A stretch of 64,000 nt of DNA from Aporhodopirellula aestuarii. GTDB lineage: Bacteria; Planctomycetota; Planctomycetia; Pirellulales; Pirellulaceae. Shown here piece by piece: positions 19,826 through 28,604 of this stretch (the first letter of the stretch is position 1; each line of letters begins with the position of its first letter). The translations under genes were made by a program, and so were the position numbers. A model generated the notes under the pieces. That model did no database searches, was not told the origin of the DNA, and saw only the letters and a program-made list of their open reading frames with translations. The stretch lies in NCBI RefSeq assembly GCF_023701485.1, contig NZ_JAMQBK010000029.1:207501-271500 (forward strand), read 5' to 3'.

Positions 19826-20794
19826 ATGGCGGGCCCAGGATTAGAATTTGAGTACGAGATTGCGGACCTCGAAGAGAAGATCGCATCACTTGAGCGGACG
19901 ACAGATCGCAACGCGGAGATCGAGTCAGCGATCCGGTCGCTGCGTCTTGCGCGAGTGACCAAGCTGAAGGAAACTTACGGATCGCTCAATTCATGGCAGA
20001 CCGTGCAAGTGGCGCGGCACAAGAATCGACCGTACACGCGAGATTACCTCAACCTTGCATTCGATGAATTCGTTGAACTGCATGGTGACCGGCACTACGG
20101 TGATGACCGTGCCATGTTGTCTGGCTTCGCAAAACTCGATCGCTTTAAGGTGATGGTGATCGGTCACCAAAAGGGTCGGACGTACAAAGAACGCGCCGCC
20201 TGTCACTTCGGCTGCGCTCATCCCGAGGGATACCGCAAAGCGATGCTGCGGATGAAACTCGCCGAAAAGTACAAACTCCCCGTGATCTGTTTCATCGACA
20301 CTCCCGGCGCGTATCCCGGAATCGGTGCCGAAGAACGTGGGCAGGCTCAGGTGATCGCTGAGAGCATGTTTTTGATGAGTCGACTCAAGACTCCAATTAT
20401 CTGCGTCGTCATCGGAGAAGGCGGCTCAGGCGGCGCATTGGGCATAGGCGTCGGAGACCGCGTCGCCGTCATGCAGCACGCCTATTACAGCGTCATCAGC
20501 CCGGAAGGCTGTGCGGGCATTTTGTGGAAGAGTCACGAACACGCACCCAAGGCAGCCGCCGCGTTGCGGTTCACGAGCGACCATTTGAAACGTCTCGGCG
20601 TCGTCGATGATGTGCTCGAAGAACCGCTCGGCGGCGCTCATCGCGATCATCACCAAATGGCGACTCGGATGAAGACTTATTTGTCTCGCCAGCTCGCGAC
20701 TTTGGAGGCTCAGTCGATCGAAGAATTGGTCGAGGCACGCTATGAAAAGTTCCGGCGCATCGGAGTGTTTTTGGAAGACGGAGTGGCCGTTTGA
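19826..20794 (+). CDS. accA: acetyl-CoA carboxylase carboxyltransferase subunit alpha
   Basis: AccA with AccD transfers the carboxyl group from biotin carrier protein to acetyl-CoA, making malonyl-CoA for fatty acid synthesis. The sequence shows the N-terminal coiled region (FEYEIADLEEKIASLE), then FDEFVELHGDRHYGDDRA, HQKGRTYKER, FIDTPGAYPGIGAEERGQ and GEGGSGGALGIGVGD, all classical AccA motifs. The length of 322 residues is normal. accD, accB and accC are not in the window. The upstream kinase gene is separated by 3 bp, and the downstream hairpins suggest that the unit ends here. Confidence 0.97.
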   Translation: MAGPGLEFEYEIADLEEKIASLERTTDRNAEIESAIRSLRLARVTKLKETYGSLNSWQTVQVARHKNRPYTRDYLNLAFDEFVELHGDRHYGDDRAMLSGFAKLDRFKVMVIGHQKGRTYKERAACHFGCAHPEGYRKAMLRMKLAEKYKLPVICFIDTPGAYPGIGAEERGQAQVIAESMFLMSRLKTPIICVVIGEGGSGGALGIGVGDRVAVMQHAYYSVISPEGCAGILWKSHEHAPKAAAALRFTSDHLKRLGVVDDVLEEPLGGAHRDHHQMATRMKTYLSRQLATLEAQSIEELVEARYEKFRRIGVFLEDGVAV

Positions 20795-20834
20795 TGCGGC
20801 CATTTAGGTCGCCGGTTTTGAGCTGTCCAAAGTG

Positions 20835-20872
20835 CCGACCGCAGCGCGGCTTCAGCACGGCTCAGCGGTCGG
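20835..20872 (+). terminator. hairpin downstream of accA
   Basis: CCGACCGC (20835-20842) pairs perfectly with GCGGTCGG (20865-20872), with a 22-nt loop, followed by TTT. It lies 40 bp after the accA stop. Confidence 0.5.
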
Positions 20873-20969
20873 TTTGCGGAGGCGTCTCAGCGATGTCCCG
20901 CAGGGGATCAAGCGGAATTCGACCGCCCTGCAACGTCCGATAATGCCTCTTATGTTGTATTCAATCTGT

Positions 20970-20987
20970 CTGAAACGATAGTTTCAG
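20970..20987. terminator. short hairpin between convergent accA and cvpA
   Basis: CTGAAAC-GATA-GTTTCAG is a perfect 7-bp stem with a 4-base loop. It has no T-run on either side, so the role is tentative. Confidence 0.35.
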
Positions 20988-21081
20988 GCGGATTCAGGTT
21001 TCGCCCTCCTGGTCCTGTATCGTTATCTCGCCTGTGTCTAGGCGCCGCCCTGCCTCGTTGCGAGCGGTCTTTGTGCGGCGT

Positions 21082-21783
21082 TTATCTCTGCCACGGCGCG
21101 GGGCCGGTTGCCTGTTGCCACTGCGGTGGTGGCGTGAAGTTCGGCGTGAAATTGGAGGCCGGATTTTTGTCCGCTGACCAGGCGGGATCGGGCTGCGATT
21201 GCCAGGTCGGAAAGCCGGTTGTCGATCGCGTTTGTTGTGCTTCGCTGAGCCATGGTTGCAGCAGTCCGTCGTTGTTCGTTTTGGATTCGAATTGATCCAA
21301 ATAAGGCTGCACGACGGACGCGAGTTCTTCGGGCATGATCGCATCGGATTGATCGAGCAGTTGCGCGATCCAGCGGCCGCTGCGGCTTTCGATGATCGCC
21401 GATCGGGATCGGTCGCCGAGTAGCGTCATGGCGAACAACGTGATCAGCGTGCAGAAAATCGCGCCTTTGCCGAGCCCAAAAAGCGCGCCGATCTGACGGT
21501 CAAATTCCTTCAGCTTCATCCGATCGATCGTGCCGCTGATCATCCGGAATGCCACCCAAATCACCAAAGACGTCCCGACGTACAAAATCAGCATTGCCAG
21601 AAAACGGTTCCACGGCGGTTCGGCGTGAATGTTCTGGCTGAACGGTTCACGGTAATGGTACGCGACCGCGTAGCTGACAACGATCGAAGCGATCGAAGCG
21701 AGTTGCCAGGCGAATCCTTTGATGGCGCCAAACAGCATCGCGCCGATCAAAACGATCGCCATCAAGATGTCGTAAGTTTGCAC
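21082..21783 (-). CDS. CvpA-family membrane protein
   Basis: The ATG at 21783 gives 233 residues. Four hydrophobic segments fill residues 1-125 (for example ILMAIVLIGAMLFGAIKGF and FLAMLILYVGTSLVIWVAF), with the CvpA pattern of an early AIKGFAWQLASIASIVV and a GALFGLGKGAIFCTLI block. The C-terminal 90 residues are hydrophilic, rich in Pro, Gln and Trp, and end in PQWQQATGPAPWQR. CvpA was named for colicin V production. Its general role in bacteria is not settled, but it is linked to envelope homeostasis. It stands alone between convergent and divergent neighbours. Confidence 0.75.
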   Translation of the reverse strand: MQTYDILMAIVLIGAMLFGAIKGFAWQLASIASIVVSYAVAYHYREPFSQNIHAEPPWNRFLAMLILYVGTSLVIWVAFRMISGTIDRMKLKEFDRQIGALFGLGKGAIFCTLITLFAMTLLGDRSRSAIIESRSGRWIAQLLDQSDAIMPEELASVVQPYLDQFESKTNNDGLLQPWLSEAQQTRSTTGFPTWQSQPDPAWSADKNPASNFTPNFTPPPQWQQATGPAPWQR

Positions 21784-22061
21784 AGGACCGGATTTGCCGA
21801 AAGGATGAATCGAGATGGGCAGGCGTTCGAATCGGTCGCTTGTAGCAAAATCAGCGGAGTAGGGCGTAGATCAAAAAAATTTTGACCGCTTCAGCCTTGA
21901 CGCGGTGCTTCCGAGGTGGCGTTGCTGGAGGATTTTCTGATATCCCGAAGGGTGATCGATCGGCAATATTTTTTTCGACCGCCCTTCCCTGCTCCGCTCG
22001 CACCTCGCCTCTGCCGTTACGTTTTTCAGTCCCCGTCACCCCTCATTGCATTTCGTCTCCC

Positions 22062-22955
22062 TTGGCTGGCTTCAAGACCCATATCTCGACGAGCACGGTG
22101 GTGGGCGTTGCCTACGGGTATTGGGGCGTGACGTCTCAGGGAATGTCACTCGAGAGCGGACTGTTGGCGGGCGGTTTGTGCAGCGTCGCGGGGATGTTGC
22201 CCGATCTCGATTCGGACTCGGGGGTGCCGTTGCGAGAGACGAGTCTCTTCATGGCCGCGATCGCGCCGATGTTGATGATCGATCGTTTTCGCGACATGGG
22301 GCTCTCGAACGAATCGATGGCGCTCGCCGCGATGTTGGTCTACATCGGGATTCGGTTTGTTGCCGTTGAGTTCTTTCGGCGGTACACCGTGCATCGCGGG
22401 ATGTGGCACAGCATTCCGGCGGCGCTTGTTGCCGGGCTGGGCGCGTATCTGATTATGCCGTGTCCGAGCGAAGCGATTCGCGTTTACAAATCACTCGCGG
22501 TGTTACTCGGTTTTTTAACGCATTTGATTTTGGATGAAATCTGGAGTCTGGATTTCAGCAGTGGTCGGTTTCGCGTCAAAAAGTCCTTCGGTACGGCGTT
22601 GAAGTTTTTCGGGAACGATTGGTGGGCGAACGTCTCGGTATGGGGCAAGCTCGTTTTGCTGTGCTATCTGGCGTGGGGTGACCACGCGATTTTGGATCGG
22701 CTTCGGCAGCGCGTGCGGCTGGAGCGTGAGCGTTATGCGATTCCTGAGCCGACGTGGGGGCCGGAGTCACCGGCATCGCTCTATCCGCAGCAGAGCGAGC
22801 CGAATTCGTTACCGCCCTACCCTGCCCCGTCGCAGCCGACCCCAGGCTACTCTCCCGGCAATTATTGGCAGGCCTTGCCGGCTGATCCACAACGGGTTGC
22901 CGTCCCGCCGCCGCACTCTGCCCTGCCCTGGTCCGGCGATGCTCAGTCGTTCTGA
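22062..22955 (+). CDS. YdjM-type membrane-bound metal-dependent hydrolase
   Basis: The frame is open from 21882, but its first 60 codons read like non-coding sequence. The TTG at 22062 gives (M)AGFKTHISTSTVVGVAYG, the typical start of this family. Metal-binding type motifs are the early H in KTH, PDLDSDSG (about 41-48) and HRGMWHSIP (about 121-129). Four or more membrane segments follow. The C-terminal tail (from about residue 225) is Pro/Gln-rich and contains two CCCTG-type repeats in frame. The family (DUF457/YdjM, LexA-regulated in E. coli) is annotated as an inner-membrane hydrolase, but no substrate is known. Confidence 0.7.
   Translation: MAGFKTHISTSTVVGVAYGYWGVTSQGMSLESGLLAGGLCSVAGMLPDLDSDSGVPLRETSLFMAAIAPMLMIDRFRDMGLSNESMALAAMLVYIGIRFVAVEFFRRYTVHRGMWHSIPAALVAGLGAYLIMPCPSEAIRVYKSLAVLLGFLTHLILDEIWSLDFSSGRFRVKKSFGTALKFFGNDWWANVSVWGKLVLLCYLAWGDHAILDRLRQRVRLERERYAIPEPTWGPESPASLYPQQSEPNSLPPYPAPSQPTPGYSPGNYWQALPADPQRVAVPPPHSALPWSGDAQSF
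22812..22828 (+). repeat. CCCTG-type short repeat, in frame
   Basis: CCGCCCTACCCTGCCCC in the C-terminal tail of the YdjM-like gene, encoding Pro-Tyr-Pro-Ala-Pro. One unit is changed (CCCTA). Confidence 0.6.
22916..22931 (+). repeat. CCCTG-type short repeat, in frame
   Basis: CTCTGCCCTGCCCTGG close to the stop of the YdjM-like gene, encoding Ala-Leu-Pro-Trp. Confidence 0.6.
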
Positions 22956-23143
22956 GTTTTCACGATCGATGCCGGTGAAACGCGAGGTCAGCCCGGTTGG
23001 GAGTCAGGTTTCTGCCGCGCTGTCTCGGTATCAAACCTTGCTAGACTCTGGCATCAAAATCCTGCATGCGGCGAATCGTGCGTGCGACGATCAACGCTCT
23101 GTTTTACTTGTTATCCGAACCATCGCGAACGCGACCTAACGTC

Positions 23144-24229
23144 ATGCGAATCATGTTGTCGACTCCAATCCCGGAGCTCATTGAGCATCTCGAGGCCGAC
23201 CCGCAAATGCAAGTCTCTTGGTTGGCGACGCGGGATCAAGTAGAGCGATATCGAGCAATGGGGGTCGGGGGCCAGAGCTACGAATACACGGTGGGACGAG
23301 CAAAGTGCGATCCGCGATCGGCGATGGAGATGAGGCGAGCGATCCAAGAAGAAAAGCCCGATCTACTTCACGCGTTTTATGGTCGGGCAATGTCTCATTC
23401 GGTGTTGGCAACGTCGGCGATGCGGCAGCGGCCGTTACTGGTTTCGTTTCGGGGAATCACCTCACGCTTGCATCGCTTTGATCCGTCGGATTGGTTGACC
23501 TACCTCAACCCTCGGTTTGTCGGTCACGCCTGCGAGTCAAACGCGGTCCGAGATGCGATGGTGGCGTCGGGGATCGCTGCAGAGCGTTGTTATGTGACCT
23601 ATAACCGAGTCCCTCCGGTGCAGCCAAAGGTAACGAGGGAAGAGCTGTTGTCGCGATTGGGTGTGCCTCCGTCAGCGTTTGTTATCGGTACCGTCGCGAC
23701 GATGCGACCGGTTAAAGGAATTGACGTGCTGTTGAACGCGGCGATCGAATGTTCTGATCTGGACGACGTCCACGTCTTGCTGGTCGGTAGCGTGAAAGAC
23801 AAGCGGGTCGAGCAATTGATCCAAAACTCTGAGATGAGTAGCCGAATCCACGCGATCGGCTATCACGCCAACGCGCCAGAATTCTTGCCTGCCATGAATC
23901 TGTTCGTGATGCCTTCTCGCCAGGAAGCGTTATGTCTGGCGTTGTTGGAGGCGATTTCGTGTGGTGTCTGTCCGGTTGTTTCGGATGCGGGTGGACTACC
24001 TGAGGTGGTGCGTCACGAGGTCGATGGATTGGTGTTTCAAAAAGAAGATGTCGCAGGGCTTGCCGCTGCGATTCGTCGGTTGCATCACGACCGCACCCTG
24101 ATTGAGCGATTGGCATGTTCAGCAAAGCAACGCAGCGAGGAGTTCTTTTCGGCGGAACGCTGGTGCGAGCGTGTCGAGAAGATGTATCGCAGCGTGTTGG
24201 CCAAGCACAGACCGGGGGCGCTGGGGTAG
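23144..24229 (+). CDS. glycosyltransferase family 4 (GT-B fold)
   Basis: The ATG at 23144 starts a typical N-terminal strand (MRIMLSTPIPELIEHLE). An ATG 26 codons upstream (23066) would add a sequence without family character. The domain linker and donor site are clear: IGTVATMRPVKGIDVLLNAA, HVLLVGSVKD, and the E-x7-E motif in EALCLALLEAISCGVCPVV, followed by SDAGGLPEVV. Such enzymes move a nucleotide-activated sugar to a lipid, polysaccharide or small acceptor, retaining the anomeric configuration. The acceptor is unknown. No other sugar gene is adjacent; the polysaccharide operon lies 9 kb downstream. Confidence 0.85.
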   Translation: MRIMLSTPIPELIEHLEADPQMQVSWLATRDQVERYRAMGVGGQSYEYTVGRAKCDPRSAMEMRRAIQEEKPDLLHAFYGRAMSHSVLATSAMRQRPLLVSFRGITSRLHRFDPSDWLTYLNPRFVGHACESNAVRDAMVASGIAAERCYVTYNRVPPVQPKVTREELLSRLGVPPSAFVIGTVATMRPVKGIDVLLNAAIECSDLDDVHVLLVGSVKDKRVEQLIQNSEMSSRIHAIGYHANAPEFLPAMNLFVMPSRQEALCLALLEAISCGVCPVVSDAGGLPEVVRHEVDGLVFQKEDVAGLAAAIRRLHHDRTLIERLACSAKQRSEEFFSAERWCERVEKMYRSVLAKHRPGALG

Positions 24230-24556
24230 ACGCAATTGCTTGAGCCCTGAGCGACAACGTTTCACGGCATCGCGGTATTCTTTGTGGCGATTGAGGAACG
24301 TGGGAACCCGTTTTTGCGAAGCATTCCTGCTGAGCTGCTTGATCGGTGCTGCCTCGGTCGCGAGTTCGTGGCATCTGTCGTTGGTATTGGAACACGGTAT
24401 GCTTTGAAAAAGGCGATACCGTCGATGCGTCTCGCCGCTCTGTTGACAATTGGTCAGGGTCCGAGCGGCGGCGGAAGTTGATAAACTTTCCGATGCAATA
24501 GAGGCTCGGGGCCTCGTTCACCCAATTTCACACCTTAAAACGTAAGGCTGACACAC
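24230..24556. other. intergenic upstream of transaldolase
   Basis: These 327 bp between two same-strand genes hold no convincing ORF, RNA gene or repeat. The transaldolase promoter probably lies here, but no sigma-70 pair stands out. Confidence 0.45.
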
Positions 24557-25612
24557 ATGTCCACCCCGCTCAAATCACTTATCGACACCGGCACCAAACT
24601 GTATCTGGATTCGGTCGAGCCGGCGGAAGTCGACAAAAATCTCGCGTACGGAGCCGTCGGGGCCACCAGCAACCCTGCGATTATCTCTGGCATCGTGGCT
24701 GAGGGCGGGCTCGATTCCGAGATCGAATCGATGTTGGCCGATGGTAAGACCGACGAAGAGATCGCGTGGGCGCTGACGGACCAGTTGGTGAGCGAAGCGG
24801 AGGCGAAGTTCGCCGACATTCACAAAGCGACCAAGGGGAACGCGGGCTGGGTCAGCTTTGAACTCGATCCGCTTTTGGAAGATCCTTCGCTTGGTTTGAA
24901 GGAAGATGATGTCGTTGAGAAATACATCGAGCTGGGCAAGAAATGGTCCGCCGGACATACGAACCGGATGATCAAAGTGCCCGCAACACCGGCCGGGCTG
25001 AAGGCTCTCGAGCCACTCGCCGCCGCTGGGGTCACGCTCAACGTGACGTTGATCTTCACCGACGAGCAGTATCGCATTGCCCGCGAAGCGATCTGGCGCG
25101 GAGTCAATGGGAAGGTTGATCCTGCTCAGTTCAAGTCGGTTTACAGCATTTTCATTTCTCGTATCGATGTTTATACGAGCAAGAACGTGTCGCTTTCGGA
25201 AAAAGCACAAGGCATGGTCGGGATTGTGAATGCGAAACGCGTTTGGAAAGAAAACCAAGCTTTCTGGGCAGACAAGGGATTGCCGCTACAGCAAGAGTTG
25301 ATCTTTGCCAGCACGGGAACGAAGGATCCCAAAGACCCGCCGTGGAAGTACGTCGTCGCGCTTGCCGGAAGCGACATTCAGACCAACCCGCCGGAAACCA
25401 ACGCAGCGATCGCGGAGAGCGACGTGACGTTCACGCGAACGGTTGATGACATGCCGTCCGACGAAGTGCTCAGCGAAATCGACGCGGCTGTCGACGTGCA
25501 AAAGATGCACGAGTTCTTGATGGCCGAGGGCGTCGATAAGTTCGTCAAGCCTCAGCGTGCGTTGCTGAAATTGATCGCGGACAAACGGCGCGAGCTTTCT
25601 CCCGCCTCGTAA
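24557..25612 (+). CDS. tal: transaldolase
   Basis: Transaldolase moves a dihydroxyacetone unit between sedoheptulose-7-P and glyceraldehyde-3-P in the non-oxidative pentose phosphate pathway. The sequence shows [13 protein letters not shown] near the N-terminus. The Schiff-base lysine lies in [17 protein letters not shown], followed by [11 protein letters not shown] and FISRIDVY. The length of 351 residues matches the longer bacterial class. Start and frame are clear (ATG at 24557). A strong hairpin lies about 75 bp downstream. Confidence 0.93.
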   Translation: MSTPLKSLIDTGTKLYLDSVEPAEVDKNLAYGAVGATSNPAIISGIVAEGGLDSEIESMLADGKTDEEIAWALTDQLVSEAEAKFADIHKATKGNAGWVSFELDPLLEDPSLGLKEDDVVEKYIELGKKWSAGHTNRMIKVPATPAGLKALEPLAAAGVTLNVTLIFTDEQYRIAREAIWRGVNGKVDPAQFKSVYSIFISRIDVYTSKNVSLSEKAQGMVGIVNAKRVWKENQAFWADKGLPLQQELIFASTGTKDPKDPPWKYVVALAGSDIQTNPPETNAAIAESDVTFTRTVDDMPSDEVLSEIDAAVDVQKMHEFLMAEGVDKFVKPQRALLKLIADKRRELSPAS

Positions 25613-25685
25613 TTGAACCTGAGCGTCTGATGACGCCGGCGTATCCGATGGCGCCGGGGTTGTCCGACGGCTCAGACAAAGTTTG

Positions 25686-25713
25686 CCGGCGAACGAGCTT
25701 GCTCGCTCGCCGG
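25686..25713. terminator. bidirectional hairpin between convergent genes
   Basis: CCGGCGA-A-CGAGC-TT-GCTCG-C-TCGCCGG forms a 12-bp stem with one A/C mismatch. It sits between the converging transaldolase and cystathionine-lyase-like genes. Confidence 0.6.
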
Positions 25714-25719
25714 GGTTGT

Positions 25720-26949
25720 TCACTCGGCCGAGCCGGCTTCAAAAGCTTGCTGCAAGTCGTTCTTGAGATCGTCAACGTGTTCGAGCCCGACGGAAAGTCG
25801 GATCAGGGAATCGGTGATTCCGTGTTTGGCTCGGTCCTCTGCCGCGTAGGAAGCATGGGACATCGTGGCAGGTTGTTCGATCAGCGATTCGACCGCGCCG
25901 AGGCTGACGGCGAGGTGAAACAGACGCGTGTTTTGGCAAACATTGCGAACCGTTTCCAGCGACCCGTCGAGTTCGAATGTGATCATGGCACCGAATCGTT
26001 TCTGGTCATCCGCTAAGTTTTCATCGAACAGGCGGCGAGCCATCCGAGATTGGGGATGCGAATCGAGCCCCGGGTAAATGACTGAGCGAACTCGTTCGTG
26101 AGTCTCCAGCCACGTGGCCAGTTTCATCGCGGTCGCGGATTGTTCGCGGATGCGAAGATCAAGGGTTTTGAGCCCTCGGGAAACCAGGAAACAGCTCATC
26201 GGATCGAGCACCGCGCCGGTCGCGTTTTGGATGAAGTAAAGCCGATCGAGTAGGTCTTGGTCGGCAACGGCGAGTGTGCCGCCCAGGCAATCGCTATGTC
26301 CGCCTAGGTACTTCGTCGCCGAGTGCATGACGATGTCGATGCCCCACGACAGTGGCCGCATGAGAGCCGGGGTGCCAAAGGTGTTGTCGACGCCCGTCAG
26401 GATTCCGTGTCGTTTGGCGATGCGGGCGATCGCGGGGAGGTCGGGGATGGTCAGCCTCGGATTGCCGACCGTTTCGCCCCAAATCAATTTGGTGTCGGGC
26501 GAGATCGCCGCTTCGACGGCTTCCAAGTCGGTCATGTCGACAAGTGTGACGCGAATCCCGCTGGCGTCGCAAATCCGATGCAGCAGGCGATAGGCGCCGC
26601 CGTAAATGTCGGTGCCCGCCACCACGTGATCGCCGGATCGCAGCAGCATCGTTACGGCATGAATGGCTGCCATACCTGAGGAGAACGCCAGTGCCCCGGC
26701 GCACTGGGTGGTGTTTTCGCTCTCAAGTGACGCGAGCGTTGTTTGCAGTGCTGTGCGGGTCGGATTGCCGCTGCGGGAGTAATCATATTCGCCCCACTGC
26801 CCTGCCCCGGGCTGACGAAACGTGCTTGCAAAGTGGATCGGCGGAACGACGGCGCCCGTGGCCGGGTCGACTTCACCACCGACGTGGATCGCTCGTGTGC
26901 GGAAACCGTTCGTCAGTCGATTACCGGTTGCTTCGTGACGGTCGCTCAT
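25720..26949 (-). CDS. Cys/Met-metabolism PLP enzyme, cystathionine gamma/beta-lyase-like
   Basis: The protein has 409 residues and the MetB/MetC/CGL fold. It shows SSGMAAIHAVTMLL, YGGAYRLLHRI, VDNTFGTPALMRP and the PLP lysine in MHSATKYLGGHSDCLGG. Near the end it has GAVESLIEQPATMSHASY. The family carries out gamma- or beta-elimination or replacement on cystathionine, cysteine or homoserine esters, and sequence alone does not fix which. The gene overlaps the end of the upstream family member by four bases (26946-26949), so the two are translationally coupled. Together they could provide both steps of transsulfuration, a synthase plus a lyase. A CCCTG-type repeat lies inside the gene. Confidence 0.85.
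   Translation of the reverse strand: MSDRHEATGNRLTNGFRTRAIHVGGEVDPATGAVVPPIHFASTFRQPGAGQWGEYDYSRSGNPTRTALQTTLASLESENTTQCAGALAFSSGMAAIHAVTMLLRSGDHVVAGTDIYGGAYRLLHRICDASGIRVTLVDMTDLEAVEAAISPDTKLIWGETVGNPRLTIPDLPAIARIAKRHGILTGVDNTFGTPALMRPLSWGIDIVMHSATKYLGGHSDCLGGTLAVADQDLLDRLYFIQNATGAVLDPMSCFLVSRGLKTLDLRIREQSATAMKLATWLETHERVRSVIYPGLDSHPQSRMARRLFDENLADDQKRFGAMITFELDGSLETVRNVCQNTRLFHLAVSLGAVESLIEQPATMSHASYAAEDRAKHGITDSLIRLSVGLEHVDDLKNDLQQAFEAGSAE
26795..26811 (+). repeat. CCCTG-type short repeat, in a gene
   Basis: CACTGCCCTGCCCCGGG within the lyase-like gene, where the minus strand encodes Pro-Gly-Ala-Gly-Gln-Trp. Confidence 0.55.
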
Positions 26950-28259
26950 ACCTCAAGCGTCGCCAATGCTTGGTCAAGGTCCGCGATCAAGTCGGCGGAG
27001 TCCTCAATACCGCACGAGAACCGAATCATGTTGTCGGAGATCCCGAACGACTCACGTTGCTCCGGCGTGTAGCCGAAATAGCTCATCACCAGCGGTTGTT
27101 CGATAAGAGATTCCACGCCGCCCAAGCTCGGAGCGATGCGTGCCAGTTTGGCTGCGTCCACAACGCGAGAGGTTTCTCGCCAGTCGGCATCTTTGACGGT
27201 GAACGTGATCAAGCCGCCGAAACCCCGCATTTGCTCGCGAGCGATTGCGTGTGTGCGATGGGAGGGTAGCCCGGGATAATAAACGCGATCCACACGCGGG
27301 TGATCTTCGAGGAACTTGGCAACGGCCAAGCCGTTTTCGTTGTGCCGCGCCATGCGGAGTGCGAACGTCTTCAGGCCACGTTCGAGTAAATAGAGGCTGT
27401 GCGGGGAACTCACGCTACCCAAGCATCCACGAAGTGCCCGCACCGGATCGAGCAGTTCTCGCCGACCGCAGATCACGCCGGCAAGCAGATCGTTATGTCC
27501 GCCGAGGTACTTGGTTGCCGAATGCAGAACGTAGTCCACGCCATAGTCAATCGGTTTGAGATTGAACGGCGTGGCCAGTGTCGCGTCGATCAGTGTCTCG
27601 ACTTCGTGAGCTTTGCCAATCGCTGCGAACTGTTCGAGGTCAACGCAGGTGAGGTGTGGGTTGGTCGGGGATTCCGAAACGAGCATTTTCGTTTTCGGTG
27701 TAATCGCCGCTTCCATGGCGGCAAAGTCGCCGGTGGGAACCTGCCGCGTCACGACGCCGAAGCGGGCGAGGTGTTTCGAGCAAAACTCACGGCTGCGGTG
27801 ATAGCACTGGTCAAAGAAGACGATTTCATCGCCCGCTGACAGCCGGCTCATCAATAGCCCGACGATGGCTGCCATTCCACTGGAGTACAGGATGGCATCT
27901 TCGGCGCCTTCGAGCGCGGCCAGTTTGGCTTCGACGACACGCTCGTTGGGATTGCCGTAGCGGCCGTACTCTTCGCGTTGCTCACGCCCCTCAACGAATT
28001 CCAGCAGCTCGTTGGTGGACTCAAACGTGAAGGTCGACGCCGAATAGATGGGAGTCGCAATGGCTCCTTCTGATTTCTGTCGTCGCTCACCGCCGTGCAC
28101 GCATTGCGTCGACGTGCCATGGGGACTGAGTGGGGCGACGAGACCCGTGTCCGCACTCGAGTTGTCGGACGAAGAAGTGGCCGGTGGGGTGCACGGGCCG
28201 GTGGTGACGCACGTCAGCAAATCGGTGGTTTCCACCGATTCAATCGAATTGGTTTTCAT
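26946..28259 (-). CDS. cystathionine gamma-synthase-like PLP enzyme
   Basis: The ATG at 28259 gives 437 residues. About 45 residues at the N-terminus are Ser/Thr-rich and outside the fold. The enzyme part begins STQCVHGGERRQKSEGAIAT and has EEYGRYGNPNERVVE, YSSGMAAIVGLLMS, SPTNPHLTCVDLE and the PLP lysine in HSATKYLGGHNDLLAG. It closes with LGGVESLIEQPLVMSYFGY. The pattern is nearest to plant-type cystathionine gamma-synthase, which joins cysteine to an activated homoserine on the way to methionine. It is the first gene of a two-gene unit. Its leader carries a SAM-II-like motif (28268-28308), which fits methionine regulation. Confidence 0.82.
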   Translation of the reverse strand: MKTNSIESVETTDLLTCVTTGPCTPPATSSSDNSSADTGLVAPLSPHGTSTQCVHGGERRQKSEGAIATPIYSASTFTFESTNELLEFVEGREQREEYGRYGNPNERVVEAKLAALEGAEDAILYSSGMAAIVGLLMSRLSAGDEIVFFDQCYHRSREFCSKHLARFGVVTRQVPTGDFAAMEAAITPKTKMLVSESPTNPHLTCVDLEQFAAIGKAHEVETLIDATLATPFNLKPIDYGVDYVLHSATKYLGGHNDLLAGVICGRRELLDPVRALRGCLGSVSSPHSLYLLERGLKTFALRMARHNENGLAVAKFLEDHPRVDRVYYPGLPSHRTHAIAREQMRGFGGLITFTVKDADWRETSRVVDAAKLARIAPSLGGVESLIEQPLVMSYFGYTPEQRESFGISDNMIRFSCGIEDSADLIADLDQALATLEV

Positions 28260-28604
28260 TTCAATGGCTTTTTAGCAGTGAGGCTGCAAGCGGCCGCAAA
28301 TCCCTACATGTTTGCGAGCCGGACTTCCGAGGAAACCCGGCTAGAGTGATTCTCAGGTTAGCCACTTGCCCGCTTTTGGGCAAGCGATTTTCTTTGGGAA
28401 CTTTGGGCGGAGTTCCAAAGCCGATATTTGTCAGCCGTTAACACCGCTGTCCTGCTTTGCTCTCCCTGACGATGGCCTACAATGAACTCGTCTTGATCGC
28501 AGGAGATTCGGCGGGAATGGGTGGGGTGAATATGTCCGAAGGAGACCGAGCGAAAAGGACCTCAAAATCAGGATCAACCACCGCAACTGTCACGGTTCGC
28601 TTTG
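28260..28604. other. divergent intergenic region with two strong hairpins
   Basis: The region separates the cystathionine-synthase-like gene (minus) from the HEAT-like gene (plus). CTTGCCC (28365-28371) pairs with GGGCAAG (28378-28384). CTTTGGGAAC (28392-28401) pairs with GTTCCAAAG (28412-28420) with one bulged base. On the minus strand both precede the SAM-II-like motif and could belong to a long structured leader. Confidence 0.5.
28268..28308 (-). promoter_or_regulatory. candidate SAM-II-like riboswitch motif in the leader of the cystathionine-synthase gene
   Basis: Read on the minus strand, the leader holds GTAGG, GATTTG, CGGCCG, CTTGCAGCC, TCACT, then GCTAAAAAG ending eight bases before the ATG. 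GATTTG...CTTGCA...GCTAAA are the conserved blocks of SAM-II aptamers as I recall them. GTAGG can pair with CCTCAC (one bulge) as the lower stem. In known members GCUAAAAAG overlaps the ribosome-binding site, as it would here. Against this, the stretch before GCTAAA is about nine bases shorter than in alphaproteobacterial examples, and I cannot draw the pseudoknot strand. Confidence 0.35.

Noticed and set aside
23712-24521. Minus-strand 269-codon ORF opposite the GT4 gene (also 24575-25258 opposite transaldolase)
   Set aside because: Antisense shadows. The plus-strand frames have the complete family motifs.
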